Counted from the first letter of the stretch, positions 43,517 to 53,345 are shown. The stretch is DNA of 64,000 nucleotides from Vibrio hangzhouensis (GCF_900107935.1 NZ_FNVG01000005.1:1-64000); one strand, 5' to 3'. The notes: generated by a model from the sequence alone, not told the origin. Program-made: numbers and translations.

Positions 43517-44878
43517 TTAAATACCTGTAGCCTTTTGTCTCAACCTCTTCGCAGCGGTTCTGTGCCTATCAATAAGTTGCGCTAAATCGACACCAATCAC
43601 CGCGCCATCATGCACTCGCCATTGTCCAGCTACCATTACTCGATCGGCTTGTTGTGCACCGCACAGTAGCAAAGCGGCTAGAGGGTCGTGGCTGCCAGAG
43701 AAGCGGATGTCGTCGAGCCTAAACATGGCAATGTCGGCTTGTTTGCCTACACTGAGTTCGCCAATATCTGTTCGCCCCATCGCTCGTGCTGAACCTGATG
43801 TCGCCCAGCGAAGCGCATCAAAATGACTCACATTATTGGAGCCATAGCGAAGACGCTGTAGGTACATCGCCATGCGAACCTCAGCTATCAGGTTAGAGCC
43901 ATCATTGGAGGCAGAACCGTCCACCCCAAGCCCCACTTTCACTCCGGCGGCCTCGAGTTCGTTATTCTTACAGATACCGGAGGCCAACATCATATTGGAT
44001 GTCGGGCAGTGACAGATGCCGACCTCAGCCTTGCCCAGTCGTTGGATCTCTTCACTGTTGAAATGAATCCCGTGCGCCAACCAGGTTCGCTCGTTCAGCC
44101 AACCGACATCCTCTAGGTAATCAACCGGACGCATGCCAAATTTCTCGAGACAGAAATCTTCTTCATCAAGCGTTTCACACAGGTGCGTGTGCGTCATCAC
44201 TGACTCATTTTTGGCGATTCGCGCCGTCTCTTTCATCAGCCCTGTGGTTACCGAGAATGGCGAGCAAGGTGCGAGCGCGATTTGGGTCATCGCTCCATCC
44301 TCACGTTGATGATAGCTACTGATCAAACGTAAGCTGTCGTCAACGATGGTCTGTTCGGTTTGTATTGTATGACGTGGTGGCAGTCCACCATCATCTTCTC
44401 CCAGGCTCATGGAACCACGAGTGAATATGGCGCGAATTCTAAGCTTCTTAGCGGCTTCGACCTGAAGATCTATCGCATGCTCCAGTCCGTTAGGGATAAG
44501 GTAGTGGTGGTCTGACGCGGTGGTGCAGCCTGACATGAGCAGCTCGACCAAAGCCAGCTCAGTCGCCACAGTCATCATTTCTTCATCGAGGTTAGCCCAG
44601 ACAGGATATAAGCTCTGTAACCAGTGGAACAACTCTTTGTTGAGAGCGTCGGGATAAGCGCGGGTGAGAGTCTGATAGAAATGGTGATGGGCGTTGACTA
44701 GGCCCGGGGTCACCACATGCTGTGAAGCGTCAACGACACTGGTGATAGTGGTTGTGGGCTCTTGGTGTTTTGCGACCAGTTCGATAATCTGATTGCCTTC
44801 TACGACAATACCGCCGCTGGCATCTTCTGATGAACCTGTGTAGATCGCAAGTGGATTCTTAATCCATACGGTTTCCAT
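43517..44878 (-). CDS. 8-oxoguanine deaminase
   Basis: A 453-residue amidohydrolase superfamily enzyme. The metal site includes H64 and H66 in NAHHHF, a histidine in THTHLCE, HGIHF and the aspartate in VGLGVDGSASND. The AHHHFYQTLTRAYPDALNKELFHWL stretch is characteristic of 8-oxoguanine deaminases, which give urate and ammonia. In this cluster it would bring damaged guanine into urate breakdown. Related chlorohydrolase-type deaminases cannot be excluded without alignment. AAGGAT precedes the ATG. Confidence 0.85.
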   Translation of the reverse strand: METVWIKNPLAIYTGSSEDASGGIVVEGNQIIELVAKHQEPTTTITSVVDASQHVVTPGLVNAHHHFYQTLTRAYPDALNKELFHWLQSLYPVWANLDEEMMTVATELALVELLMSGCTTASDHHYLIPNGLEHAIDLQVEAAKKLRIRAIFTRGSMSLGEDDGGLPPRHTIQTEQTIVDDSLRLISSYHQREDGAMTQIALAPCSPFSVTTGLMKETARIAKNESVMTHTHLCETLDEEDFCLEKFGMRPVDYLEDVGWLNERTWLAHGIHFNSEEIQRLGKAEVGICHCPTSNMMLASGICKNNELEAAGVKVGLGVDGSASNDGSNLIAEVRMAMYLQRLRYGSNNVSHFDALRWATSGSARAMGRTDIGELSVGKQADIAMFRLDDIRFSGSHDPLAALLLCGAQQADRVMVAGQWRVHDGAVIGVDLAQLIDRHRTAAKRLRQKATGI

Positions 44879-45018
44879 TCATAGTAATCCTTAGCCATCT
44901 CAGCCTTTTCAGGGAAGAGGGTCTTTATGGTTTTTTAGATGAATATAAGGTGCTCTACATCGATATCTAAGCCAATATATCAGAGCACCGGTGAGTGATA
45001 GCCAAACGTTGTTAATGA

Positions 45019-46428
45019 CTAATTATTACTTTTTGCCGGTAATTCTGTCTGTGATATTTCTTGGCTTTCTTCCTGTTGTTCCAGCTCATTCATTTCCTCT
45101 TTTACCATCGCGCGTATTTCAGCGTGCGCTTCTTGTTCTTCTTGTTTAGAGGACTTGGGCAACAATTGATGCAGTAAAACCGTGACGATTGTGCCTGTGG
45201 TAATGCCAGAATGGAGAAAGTTAGATAACTCATGAGGCAAGTGCTGCAATAAGCGCGGTTCAAAAGTCACGGCCAGCCCTGATGCTAAGCCCACACAAAT
45301 GACCAGGGCGTTGCGCTTGGTATCCGCCGCTTTGATTAACATGCGAATACCCGCGTAGGCGATCATACCGAACATCACGAAGCCAACTCCACCCAGAACC
45401 GGCTTGGGGATGGTGACTGCGATCGCTGCCAGTTTGGGAAACAGGCCAGCAAGGATAAGCAGCGCCCCAGTTGCAGCCACCACATAGCGACTAGCCACAC
45501 CCGTGATGCCGACTATGCCTACGTTTTGACTGAATGAAGCCAGAGGCATCGCGGTCAGACAAGCGGCGAGCGTGCTACCCAGGCCATCGCCGAGCAGTCC
45601 TCGTTTGAGATCTTTACCATCAATTTTCGTTTGGCAGTTATTGGCAAGGGCCATAAAGTCACCAGTGGCTTCGGCGATGACCACGATATAAACCAGACTC
45701 ATGCTAACGATGGCACTGGCGGAAAAAGTCAGGCCGTACTTGAAAGGCTCTGCGCCACCAATCCAGGCCGCTGTGCTAATTTGCTCCAGATTGACCATGC
45801 CCATCGATAACGCCACGAGATAACCGCCCGCCAGCCCGATAACAATGGCCGAAGCAGCAACGGCACCTTTACAGTAAACGGATACCGCAACGACGATTCC
45901 AAGTGAAACTGCAGCAAGAAACAACTTGGGCAGGGTTGCAAACTCACTGCTCACGGCGGGCGCATCGCCCACCCAGTTCATGGCGACAGGTAAAATAGTT
46001 AACCCTATCAGTGTGACGACCACGCCACTGACGACGGTCGGGAAGAGTTTGCGCACTTTATCCATATAGAAGCTGGCGATGACGACGACGAAAGAGCCGA
46101 CCAGTGCTGCGCCCATGATGCCTGCGACGCCGCTTTCATTGCCGATTGAAATGGCGACGCCGAGAAACGCAAAGCTCGAGCCCATGACCACTGGGAGTTT
46201 AATGCCAACGGGTCCGATTCCGACACATTGGGCGATGGTGACAATACCGGACACCAGAAGAGCGGCATTGATCAAAGAAACGATTTCATCATTGGGAAGC
46301 CCGATTGATGCACCGACAATGAGTGGAACAGCAACGATTCCACCAATAGAGGCCAGCATATGTTGCAGGGCGAGTAAGAAAGTCATGCCATGAGGCGGTT
46401 TTTGGTTCAGGGTATACAGAAGTTTCAT
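45019..46428 (-). CDS. NCS2 nucleobase:cation symporter (urate/xanthine type)
   Basis: A 469-residue polytopic permease with about 14 transmembrane segments. The family signature QNVGIVGITG is present, with the substrate-site Glu region in AEATGDFMALA. Sequence character (GMTFLLALQHMLAS start, single-letter pattern of UacT/XanP/PucJK types) points to urate and/or xanthine rather than uracil. The acidic, Gln/Glu-rich C-terminal tail is cytoplasmic. AAAGGAA precedes the ATG. Second of two adjacent base permeases. Confidence 0.85.
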   Translation of the reverse strand: MKLLYTLNQKPPHGMTFLLALQHMLASIGGIVAVPLIVGASIGLPNDEIVSLINAALLVSGIVTIAQCVGIGPVGIKLPVVMGSSFAFLGVAISIGNESGVAGIMGAALVGSFVVVIASFYMDKVRKLFPTVVSGVVVTLIGLTILPVAMNWVGDAPAVSSEFATLPKLFLAAVSLGIVVAVSVYCKGAVAASAIVIGLAGGYLVALSMGMVNLEQISTAAWIGGAEPFKYGLTFSASAIVSMSLVYIVVIAEATGDFMALANNCQTKIDGKDLKRGLLGDGLGSTLAACLTAMPLASFSQNVGIVGITGVASRYVVAATGALLILAGLFPKLAAIAVTIPKPVLGGVGFVMFGMIAYAGIRMLIKAADTKRNALVICVGLASGLAVTFEPRLLQHLPHELSNFLHSGITTGTIVTVLLHQLLPKSSKQEEQEAHAEIRAMVKEEMNELEQQEESQEISQTELPAKSNN

Positions 46429-46555
46429 ACTTGTTCCTTTAGAGAGCGTTATCCCGGCTCTTCCTTGGTTGTGACATGGTGACTTCTACAAACTTCGTAG
46501 CGACAGAACTCCTGCACGTTCTGTATGCTGACCTCAACGCGCAGGGAGAATAACG

Positions 46556-46584
46556 GGTGGTAAGCACTGATAGCGCTTACCACC
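46556..46584. other. Strong hairpin between two permease genes
   Basis: A 10-bp perfect stem GGTGGTAAGC/GCTTACCACC with a 9-base loop, 11 bp after the stop of the upstream AzgA-type gene on the minus strand. No T-run follows, so it may stabilise the 3' end of the first message, or terminate weakly, setting different levels of the two permeases. Confidence 0.5.
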
Positions 46585-46595
46585 GGAGGAAGTGT

Positions 46596-47939
46596 CTAGC
46601 CGATGAACACCAGTTTGGCGACAAAGATGGCGCTTAGCAGATACATCGAGATAGAGACGTCTTTGGTTTTACCAGTGGCGACTTTAAGCACGGTATAGGT
46701 GATGAAGCCTAAAGCGATGCCGTTCGCAATAGAGAAGGTAAGCGGCATCATCAGTGCGGTAATGGCTGCGGGTGCACCGTTGGTGAAATCCTTCCAGTCC
46801 ACATGCTGCATGCTGCTCATCATGACGAACGCAACGTAAATCAAAGCACCTGCGGTGGCATAGGACGGAATCATTCCAGCGAGAGGGGATAGGAAAATGG
46901 CCGCCAGAAATAACGCCGCAACCACGATAGCGGAAAGGCCGGTTCTGGCGCCCGCAGCGACACCTGCGGCACTCTCAACATAACTGGTGACCGGGGGACA
47001 ACCTACACAAGCACCCGCTACACTTGAGATACTGTCCGCTTTGAGCGCTTTACTCAGCCCTTCGATGCGTCCGGTTTCCTTATTGATGAGGTGAGCACGC
47101 TCAGCAACGCCCATCAGGGTTCCTGCGGTGTCAAACATGTTTACAAACAGGAAGGCAAGAATAACGCTTATCATAGATACATTAAGTGCGCCGGTGATGT
47201 CCATTGCCATAAAGGTTGGCGCGATACTTGGTGGTGCGGAGAAGAAGCCGTTGTATTGAACCAAACCCAGCATCATACCGATAATGGTGACGCTGAGAAT
47301 ACCGATGAGTACTGCGCCAAATACGCGACGTTCGCTGAGTACGGCAATGATCAAAAACGCGATTGCTGCCAGCAGAGCATCGGGCTTGGTGAAGTCGCCA
47401 AGTGATACGAGAGTGGCTGGATTTTCAACCACAATACCTGCGGTTTTTAAACCAATCAGGCCGAGGAACAAGCCGACACCAGCTGTCATTGAGTAGCGCA
47501 AACTTTCCGGAATACTTTCGATAATCCATTGTCTGATTTTGTAAAAACTCATGCCGACAAATAGGATCCCGGAAATAAACACAGCGCCTAGTGCCACTTC
47601 CCAGCTATAACCCATTTCACTTACTACTGTGAAAGAGAAAAAGGCGTTAAGCCCCATGCCTGGTGCCAGCCCTACAGGCCAATTGGCAAACAGCCCCATG
47701 AGTAAGCAGCCAATGGCTGCTCCGATACAGGTTGCGACAAACACCGCTCCCTGATCCATCCCAGAGGCTGCCATAATGCTTGGGTTAACGAAAATGATGT
47801 ACGCCATGGTAGCAAAGGTCGTGACACCTCCGACGAGCTCATTCTTAACGCTCGAGCCGTGCTGCTTGATCTTGAAAAAGCGATCTAATACGCCGTTTCC
47901 TGTCGATTCGTTGAGCACTTCTGCTTTGCTTTCATTCAT
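46596..47939 (-). CDS. AzgA-type guanine/hypoxanthine (adenine) permease
   Basis: A 447-residue NCS2-superfamily permease of the AzgA/GhxP subgroup: ELVGGVTTFATMAYIIFVNP start, GMGLNAFF, FVNMFDTAGTLMGVAERAHL and CVGCPPVTSYVESAAGVAAG blocks. It would import hypoxanthine, guanine or adenine with protons. ATG 47939 is chosen with AGGAC 8 nt before it; the longer frame begins with TTG at 47960. It lies upstream of the second NCS2 permease, same strand. Confidence 0.88.
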   Translation of the reverse strand: MNESKAEVLNESTGNGVLDRFFKIKQHGSSVKNELVGGVTTFATMAYIIFVNPSIMAASGMDQGAVFVATCIGAAIGCLLMGLFANWPVGLAPGMGLNAFFSFTVVSEMGYSWEVALGAVFISGILFVGMSFYKIRQWIIESIPESLRYSMTAGVGLFLGLIGLKTAGIVVENPATLVSLGDFTKPDALLAAIAFLIIAVLSERRVFGAVLIGILSVTIIGMMLGLVQYNGFFSAPPSIAPTFMAMDITGALNVSMISVILAFLFVNMFDTAGTLMGVAERAHLINKETGRIEGLSKALKADSISSVAGACVGCPPVTSYVESAAGVAAGARTGLSAIVVAALFLAAIFLSPLAGMIPSYATAGALIYVAFVMMSSMQHVDWKDFTNGAPAAITALMMPLTFSIANGIALGFITYTVLKVATGKTKDVSISMYLLSAIFVAKLVFIG

Positions 47940-48177
47940 TTGAGTAAGTCCTTTATACAATACCCTTAATGCCGAAGGCGGGTATGATTTTGTTGCTTTT
48001 CCTTAAATTGAAAACAGCAGTACCCGTGACGTCACTGTGGTGCAGCGATGCCATACCTCTATTGAGGAAGGTGCATTCCAATTTACTCGTTGCTCCGGTC
48101 AGAGAGCGGATTCTCGGTCAGTGTGAGGTTGCCTGTCTGTGTCTCATACTGGCCGGGAGAGGGTGAACCTGACTAGG

Positions 48178-48531
48178 TTAACTGCCTCGATAGGTTGAAA
48201 AACTGTAAGGGGAGACGAGTAGGGGAACATGATAGTGTGACTCGTCATCATGAATACCAAACCTAATAACAATATCATCGAGGAAAGGAATGGGATCTAA
48301 CGGAGTGTTTTTGCGCTCAAAGTAACTGGCCACATGGAAAATCAGCTGATATTTGCCAGTGGTAAATTCGTCTCCCTCCAGAATTGGAGAGTCAGTTCTG
48401 CCATCGAAATTGGTCAAAACACTCTTAACAAAATGGCTTTCTTCCCCTTCTATACGAAATAAGTCCACCTGAATTTCTGCTCCCGGCACACCACTAGCTG
48501 TATCCAAAACATGCGTTGTTAGTCGTCCCAT
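48178..48531 (-). CDS. uraH: 5-hydroxyisourate hydrolase (HiuH)
   Basis: A 117-residue transthyretin-related protein that opens the ring of 5-hydroxyisourate, the direct product of urate oxidation. Diagnostic elements are H7 in THVLD, R45 in DGRTD, H99-Y-H101 and the C-terminal tetrapeptide YRGS. No signal peptide. It is divergent from the puuE operon; a TGTATACA core at 48580 lies upstream of its start. Confidence 0.93.
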   Translation of the reverse strand: MGRLTTHVLDTASGVPGAEIQVDLFRIEGEESHFVKSVLTNFDGRTDSPILEGDEFTTGKYQLIFHVASYFERKNTPLDPIPFLDDIVIRFGIHDDESHYHVPLLVSPYSFSTYRGS

Positions 48532-48579
48532 AATCCACTCGCGCTGTCGCGCGCTCCTATAATGTCAAAGTCCATATCC

Positions 48580-48587
48580 TGTATACA
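48580..48587. promoter_or_regulatory. Short GntR-type core near uraH
   Basis: TGTATACA within CCTGTATACAAAC, a weaker match (right half perfect, left arm C at the outer position) to the TTGTATACAA core, 48 bp upstream of the uraH start. Confidence 0.45.
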
Positions 48588-48811
48588 AACACCAGGACGA
48601 TTTCATTCTACTGATATTAATATGTACACAATTTGCACCAATAGTAAAGGTTGATGTTATAAAAATGTTGCATCAAAACGGTGCGCTTCATTGGTGAATG
48701 TGCCCTGTATTTGGGCGTAAGATCTGTTCTTAAAATAATAAGTGCTTGAATATTATAGATATATTCCCGCAATGTAATTTAATAAACAAAATCTTTACAT
48801 TGAGATAAATT

Positions 48812-48823
48812 ATTGTATACAAT
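48812..48823. promoter_or_regulatory. GntR/FCD operator candidate upstream of puuE
   Basis: ATTGTATACAAT, identical to the site before gcl, 66 bp upstream of the puuE ATG. Confidence 0.7.
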
Positions 48824-48888
48824 TAAGTAAACCAAATAGAAAACCTGTGTAATAAAGCGCACGTGATAAATCAACAAGGAGTCTGTGG

Positions 48889-49809
48889 ATGAATAAGGAT
48901 TATTCGCGCAACCTCATCGGCTACGGAGCGAATCCCCCTCACCCCAAATGGCCTAATAACGCACGAATCGCGGTTTCCTTTGTATTGAATTATGAAGAGG
49001 GTGGTGAACGCTGTTTGCTACATGGTGATGAGGAGTCTGAGGCTTTTTTATCAGAGATCCCTGGCGCAATGCCAATCAAAGGTGAGCGCCACATCAGCAT
49101 GGAATCTATCTATGAATATGGCAGTCGTGTCGGAGTATGGCGAGTGCTTCGCTTGTTTGAGCAATATGATATTCCGTTGACCATATTCGCGGTAGCAATG
49201 GCGGTAGAACGTTACCCTGACGTCGCTAATGCAATGAAGGAAGCGGGTCATGAAATCTGCAGTCATGGCTATCGCTGGATTGATTACCAATATATGGATG
49301 AGTCGCAAGAACGTGACCACATGATCAAGGCGATTGAAATTATCAAGCAAGTGACGGGTGAACGCCCTTTGGGTTGGTATACAGGGCGAACGGGTCCAAA
49401 CACCCGTCGACTGGTTGCCGAAGAGGGAGGCTTCCTTTACGACTCCGACGCTTATGACGACGACCTGCCATACTGGCACACCGAAGCCGGCAGGCCACAA
49501 CTGGTTATTCCCTACACCTTAGATGTCAATGACATGCGATTTGCTACCGCACAAGGGTTTAATTCGGGCGAGCAATTCTATCAATATTTAAAAGATACGT
49601 TCGACACACTTTATGAGGAAGGAGCCACCGCACCCAAAATGATGTCCATCGGACTGCATTGCCGACTGATTGGTCGCCCGGGGCGCATTGCGTCTCTCAA
49701 GCGTTTTCTCAATTATGTAAAGCAGCACCAAGATGTTTGGTTGTGTCGACGTATCGATATTGCCAGGCATTGGCATGAACACCATCCCTATCAACCTAGC
49801 GAACAGTAA
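48889..49809 (+). CDS. puuE: Allantoinase PuuE (polysaccharide deacetylase family)
   Basis: A 306-residue metal-independent allantoinase of the polysaccharide-deacetylase fold, hydrolysing allantoin to allantoate. The RNLIGYGANPPHPKWPNNARIAVSFVLNYEEGGE start, the SHGYRWIDY segment and the PLGWYTGRTGPNTRRLV segment are characteristic of PuuE. AAGGAG precedes the ATG. It leads puuE-uraD-alc-allA-puuD, a five-gene plus-strand operon from urate to glyoxylate. Confidence 0.93.
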   Translation: MNKDYSRNLIGYGANPPHPKWPNNARIAVSFVLNYEEGGERCLLHGDEESEAFLSEIPGAMPIKGERHISMESIYEYGSRVGVWRVLRLFEQYDIPLTIFAVAMAVERYPDVANAMKEAGHEICSHGYRWIDYQYMDESQERDHMIKAIEIIKQVTGERPLGWYTGRTGPNTRRLVAEEGGFLYDSDAYDDDLPYWHTEAGRPQLVIPYTLDVNDMRFATAQGFNSGEQFYQYLKDTFDTLYEEGATAPKMMSIGLHCRLIGRPGRIASLKRFLNYVKQHQDVWLCRRIDIARHWHEHHPYQPSEQ

Positions 49810-49820
49810 GGAGCAAACTA

Positions 49821-50336
49821 ATGAGTCATTTTAAATCTTGCAAACCAACAGAGATGGCACGTGACGAGTTTGTTTCCTGCTTTGCGGATATTTATGAGCA
49901 CAGTCCCTGGGTTGCTGAGTCGGTGTTTGATTCTGGTATCCATTCAGAGGATGACCAGATTGAAGTTTTACATCAGAAAATGGCACAAACTCTGTTAAGT
50001 GCTTCAAAAGAGCAGCAACTGGATTTGATTAATGCTCACCCAGACTTAGCCGGGCGAGCTGCGATAAACGGCGAACTCACAGCGGCATCGACCGCAGAGC
50101 AGGCTGGTGCAGGTATCGACCAGTGCTCTGAAGAGGAGTTTGCAAAATTCACCACCTATAACAACAGCTACAAAAGTCGCTTCAACTTTCCCTTTATCAT
50201 GGCGGTAAAAGGGGCCAATCGTTACCAAATTCTTGAATCGTTCGAGATGCGATTAGGCAATGATAGTGAAACTGAGTTTGCTACAGCGATTAACGAAATC
50301 AATAAGATCGCGTTATTTCGCTTGAGAGATATGTAA
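49821..50336 (+). CDS. uraD: OHCU decarboxylase
   Basis: A 171-residue helical enzyme decarboxylating 2-oxo-4-hydroxy-4-carboxy-5-ureidoimidazoline to S-allantoin. The signature HPDLAGRAA (H73 likely catalytic from the HPDL segment), EQAGAG and FPFIMAVKG are typical. AAGGAG before the ATG, 11 nt after puuE. Confidence 0.93.
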   Translation: MSHFKSCKPTEMARDEFVSCFADIYEHSPWVAESVFDSGIHSEDDQIEVLHQKMAQTLLSASKEQQLDLINAHPDLAGRAAINGELTAASTAEQAGAGIDQCSEEEFAKFTTYNNSYKSRFNFPFIMAVKGANRYQILESFEMRLGNDSETEFATAINEINKIALFRLRDM

Positions 50337-50480
50337 GTCAAAGGAAAGGCAGCTATCTCTTATCACCTGTCTATAACGTTAAGCGCCCTCGGCCACAAGG
50401 TTCGTAATAAAGGGATAACGCAAAGTTCGACAGGTACTCATTTTATTATTTATTGGATTAATTGAACTGGATGACAGGAA

Positions 50481-51467
50481 ATGTCTTTGAATATTGAACA
50501 ATACATCAACCTTGCAGATGACAAACTGGGCGCACAGGCGCTCTACGCTACTGACGATTTCTTTGCAGATAAGAGTCGCTTACTTCGTCGTGAAGCTCCG
50601 GTATGGAAAGAGGACCTTTATGATGACAATGGTAAATGGATGGACGGCTGGGAAAGTCGTCGCAAGCGTGGGGAAGGTTATGATTACTGCGTTGTTAAAC
50701 TCGGGCTGGCCGGTACCATTGCCGGAATAGACATCGATACGTCGTTTTTTACCGGAAACTTCCCCCCTTCAGCATCTATCGATGCGATTTACAGTCCGGA
50801 CGCGGATCCAACGGACGCCACGGACTGGGAGGAAATACTTCCGTCACAAAGCCTGGAAGGTGATAAACATCATCTGTCTGAAATCAATAGTGATAAGGTC
50901 TACACCCATGTTCGACTCAATATCTACCCAGATGGTGGCGTGGCGCGGTTACGTGTTTATGGCAGTCCAAGTGTCGACTGGGATGCGATTGACGAACTGC
51001 AACAAGTCGATTTGGCCGCAGTTGAGAACGGCGGTCGAGCGTTAGCATGTAGTGATGAACACTATGGCAACAAATCCAATATTCTCGGTCCGGGTCGTGG
51101 TGAGAACATGGGGGATGGCTGGGAAACGGCACGTCGCAGAACACCGGGTAACGACTGGGTGATTGTTGCTCTCGGTCATGCAGGAAACGTTGGCAGAGTG
51201 GTGGTAGACACGGCGCACTTTAAGGGCAACTACCCGGACAGCTGCTCTATTCAGGCCGCTAATGTCAAAGGAGGCACTGATGATCAGGTGGCAACGCAGA
51301 GTCTGTTCTGGAAAGAGTTGCTTCCATCGCAAAAACTCAGTGCACACAATATCCATGAATTTGTGGCTGAAGTGAATGACATTGGGCCGGTTACTCATGT
51401 CCGGCTGAACATCTTCCCGGATGGTGGGATTAGTCGCTTGCGCCTGTTTGGCACGAAAGCGGACTAA
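50481..51467 (+). CDS. alc: Allantoicase
   Basis: A 328-residue two-domain jelly-roll enzyme splitting allantoate into ureidoglycolate and urea. The two repeats are visible: [23 protein letters not shown] and [22 protein letters not shown], each followed by DIDT/VDTAHF.G.P and HVRLNI.PDGG.(A/S)RLR. Start ATG 50481 with AGGAA. It follows uraD after 144 nt, a longer gap than the other pairs, possibly with an internal promoter. Confidence 0.93.
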   Translation: MSLNIEQYINLADDKLGAQALYATDDFFADKSRLLRREAPVWKEDLYDDNGKWMDGWESRRKRGEGYDYCVVKLGLAGTIAGIDIDTSFFTGNFPPSASIDAIYSPDADPTDATDWEEILPSQSLEGDKHHLSEINSDKVYTHVRLNIYPDGGVARLRVYGSPSVDWDAIDELQQVDLAAVENGGRALACSDEHYGNKSNILGPGRGENMGDGWETARRRTPGNDWVIVALGHAGNVGRVVVDTAHFKGNYPDSCSIQAANVKGGTDDQVATQSLFWKELLPSQKLSAHNIHEFVAEVNDIGPVTHVRLNIFPDGGISRLRLFGTKAD

Positions 51468-51487
51468 ACTTAACAGAGGGAATTTTT

Positions 51488-52057
51488 ATGAGTACTGGTA
51501 TACGTCGACTCACTATTGAACCGTTAACCAAACAGGCGTTTGACGCATTTGGCGATGTTATTGAGGTAGAAAATAGTGATTATTTCATGATCAACAACGG
51601 CTCAACGCGTCGCTACCACAAATTAGCGCAAGCGGATGTGGAGGATCAGGGTGGGCATGCCATTATGAGCATCTTTCAGGCTACGCCACTTGAGTATCCG
51701 TTAACGATATCGATGCTAGAGCGCCACCCACTAGGTTCTCAGGCGTTTATACCACTACTTGGTCAACCGTATCTTATCGTCGTAGCTCCTAAAGGAGACA
51801 ATCCGTCATTAGCAGAGTGCAGAGCATTCTTAAGCAACGGTCGTCAAGGCGTCAATTATCACAAAGGGGTTTGGCACCATCCTGTCCTGGCGTTGGTCGA
51901 TCAGGATCAATTCCTGATTGTAGACAGAGGCGGGGAAGGGCATAACTGTGATGAGGTGTTTTTTGAACATGACCTTGTACAGCTCGACCTGCAGGAGCTG
52001 CCAGAAGACTTCGGTAGGAACAAACAAGATAAAGAGAAGCAGCAAGCGAGTGTCTAA
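51488..52057 (+). CDS. allA: Ureidoglycolate lyase
   Basis: A 189-residue cupin-like enzyme releasing glyoxylate and urea from ureidoglycolate. The EPLTKQAFDAFGDVIE start, the ERHPLGSQAFIPL segment, GVNYHKGVWHHP and the NCDEVFFEHD end match AllA. GAGGGA lies before the ATG. It closes the ring-opening branch and passes glyoxylate to aceB and gcl. Confidence 0.93.
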   Translation: MSTGIRRLTIEPLTKQAFDAFGDVIEVENSDYFMINNGSTRRYHKLAQADVEDQGGHAIMSIFQATPLEYPLTISMLERHPLGSQAFIPLLGQPYLIVVAPKGDNPSLAECRAFLSNGRQGVNYHKGVWHHPVLALVDQDQFLIVDRGGEGHNCDEVFFEHDLVQLDLQELPEDFGRNKQDKEKQQASV

Positions 52058-52078
52058 GCTGCTTACGAGGAGTGTGTT

Positions 52079-53326
52079 ATGGATCCACACATGACAGAAT
52101 GGCTGAATCTGGCTATTCGCTGGGTTCACATGATAGTAGGTATCGCATGGATTGGTGCGTCATTCTACTTCGTTTGGCTTGAAAATAACCTGAATCGTAG
52201 CAATCCAAGAGAGGGCCTTTCGGGGGATCTTTGGGCGATTCACGGTGGCGGTATTTATCATTTAGAGAAATACAAACTGGCTCCACCAAAAATGCCGGAA
52301 AATCTGCACTGGTTTAAGTGGGAAGCGTACTTTACCTGGATAACAGGTGTCCTGCTCCTTGGCGTAGTGTATTACCTTAATGCAGAAATCTATCTGGTTG
52401 CGCCAGGCTCTGGAATAGATTCGGCGACCGCAGTTATGATTGGCGTCGCTTCATTGATTTCCGGTTGGGTTATTTACAATTTACTGTGTAACTCGCCATT
52501 GGGAAAAACACCGTTACTATTGGGTATCGTGCTGTTTCTAGCCTTGGTTGCTGCCGCTTATGGTCTTACTCAGGTATTCAGTGGGCGCGGAGCCTACATC
52601 CATGTGGGTGCAATTATCGGCACCATCATGGTGGGTAATGTATTCTTTGTGATCATGCCCGCTCAGCGAAACCTGGTAAAAGCGATTGAGGAGAATGTTG
52701 AGCCTGATCCAAGCTTGCCCGCTAAAGGATTACTGCGTTCTCGACACAATAACTACCTGACGCTTCCGGTACTGTTCATTATGATCAGTAACCATTTTCC
52801 GAGCACCTACGGCTCAGAGTTCAACTGGTTGATTCTGGCAGGCTTGTCGGTGTTCAGTATCCTGGTTCGCCACTATTTTAATACTCGTCATGGTAGTCAA
52901 AAGTTTGCATGGACGATACCAGCTGCAGCGCTGGGGATGGTCACACTGGCGTTCGTGACATCACCGTACGCGAATAAGCCAGTGGCTCCAGTCGCCAACG
53001 TCAAATCAGTACAACATGGCGGTGAAGTAATGACTGAGGCACAGGTCGCGAATAGCGATGGTACCATTCCATTCTCGCAAATTAATCAGGTGATTCAGGA
53101 ACGTTGCTCGGTGTGCCATTCTGCGACCCCGACACATGCCGCGTTCCAAACTGCGCCAGCGGGTGTCATTCTGGATACTCCAGAAGAGATCAAAGTGAAT
53201 GTACCGAGAATAGTGGCACAAACCGTTACGACGAAAGTGATGCCATTGGGCAACCTGACTCAAATGACCGATGAAGAACGCGTTCTGATAGGTGAGTGGG
53301 TTGAGCAGGGCGCTCAGATCCAATAG
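52079..53326 (+). CDS. puuD: Membrane-bound urate hydroxylase PuuD with C-terminal cytochrome c domain
   Basis: A 415-residue integral membrane urate oxidase. Residues 1-300 hold about eight transmembrane helices of the Urate_ox_N (DUF989) domain; the tail is a periplasmic cytochrome c domain with C343-S-V-C346-H347 and a likely axial M388. Unlike cofactor-free uricase it would pass electrons through heme to the respiratory chain. AGGAG precedes the ATG. Fifth gene of the puuE operon; a terminator follows. Confidence 0.92.
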   Translation: MDPHMTEWLNLAIRWVHMIVGIAWIGASFYFVWLENNLNRSNPREGLSGDLWAIHGGGIYHLEKYKLAPPKMPENLHWFKWEAYFTWITGVLLLGVVYYLNAEIYLVAPGSGIDSATAVMIGVASLISGWVIYNLLCNSPLGKTPLLLGIVLFLALVAAAYGLTQVFSGRGAYIHVGAIIGTIMVGNVFFVIMPAQRNLVKAIEENVEPDPSLPAKGLLRSRHNNYLTLPVLFIMISNHFPSTYGSEFNWLILAGLSVFSILVRHYFNTRHGSQKFAWTIPAAALGMVTLAFVTSPYANKPVAPVANVKSVQHGGEVMTEAQVANSDGTIPFSQINQVIQERCSVCHSATPTHAAFQTAPAGVILDTPEEIKVNVPRIVAQTVTTKVMPLGNLTQMTDEERVLIGEWVEQGAQIQ

Positions 53327-53345
53327 CAAAAGTGATGAAACTAGA

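Larger units (their letters stand above)
48532..48888. promoter_or_regulatory. Divergent uraH-puuE regulatory region
   Basis: A 357-bp gap with no gene, AT-rich, holding the promoters of uraH and the puuE operon. The palindrome ATTGTATACAAT is at 48812-48823 and a shorter TGTATACA at 48580-48587. Confidence 0.6.

Noticed and set aside
46429..46595. Purine riboswitch upstream of the NCS2 permease
   Set aside because: The conserved loop and junction bases of the purine aptamer are not found; only a simple stem is seen.
47969..48166. 65-residue plus-strand frame upstream of uraH
   Set aside because: It has no ribosome site or recognisable features and lies in the promoter region of the AzgA-type permease gene.
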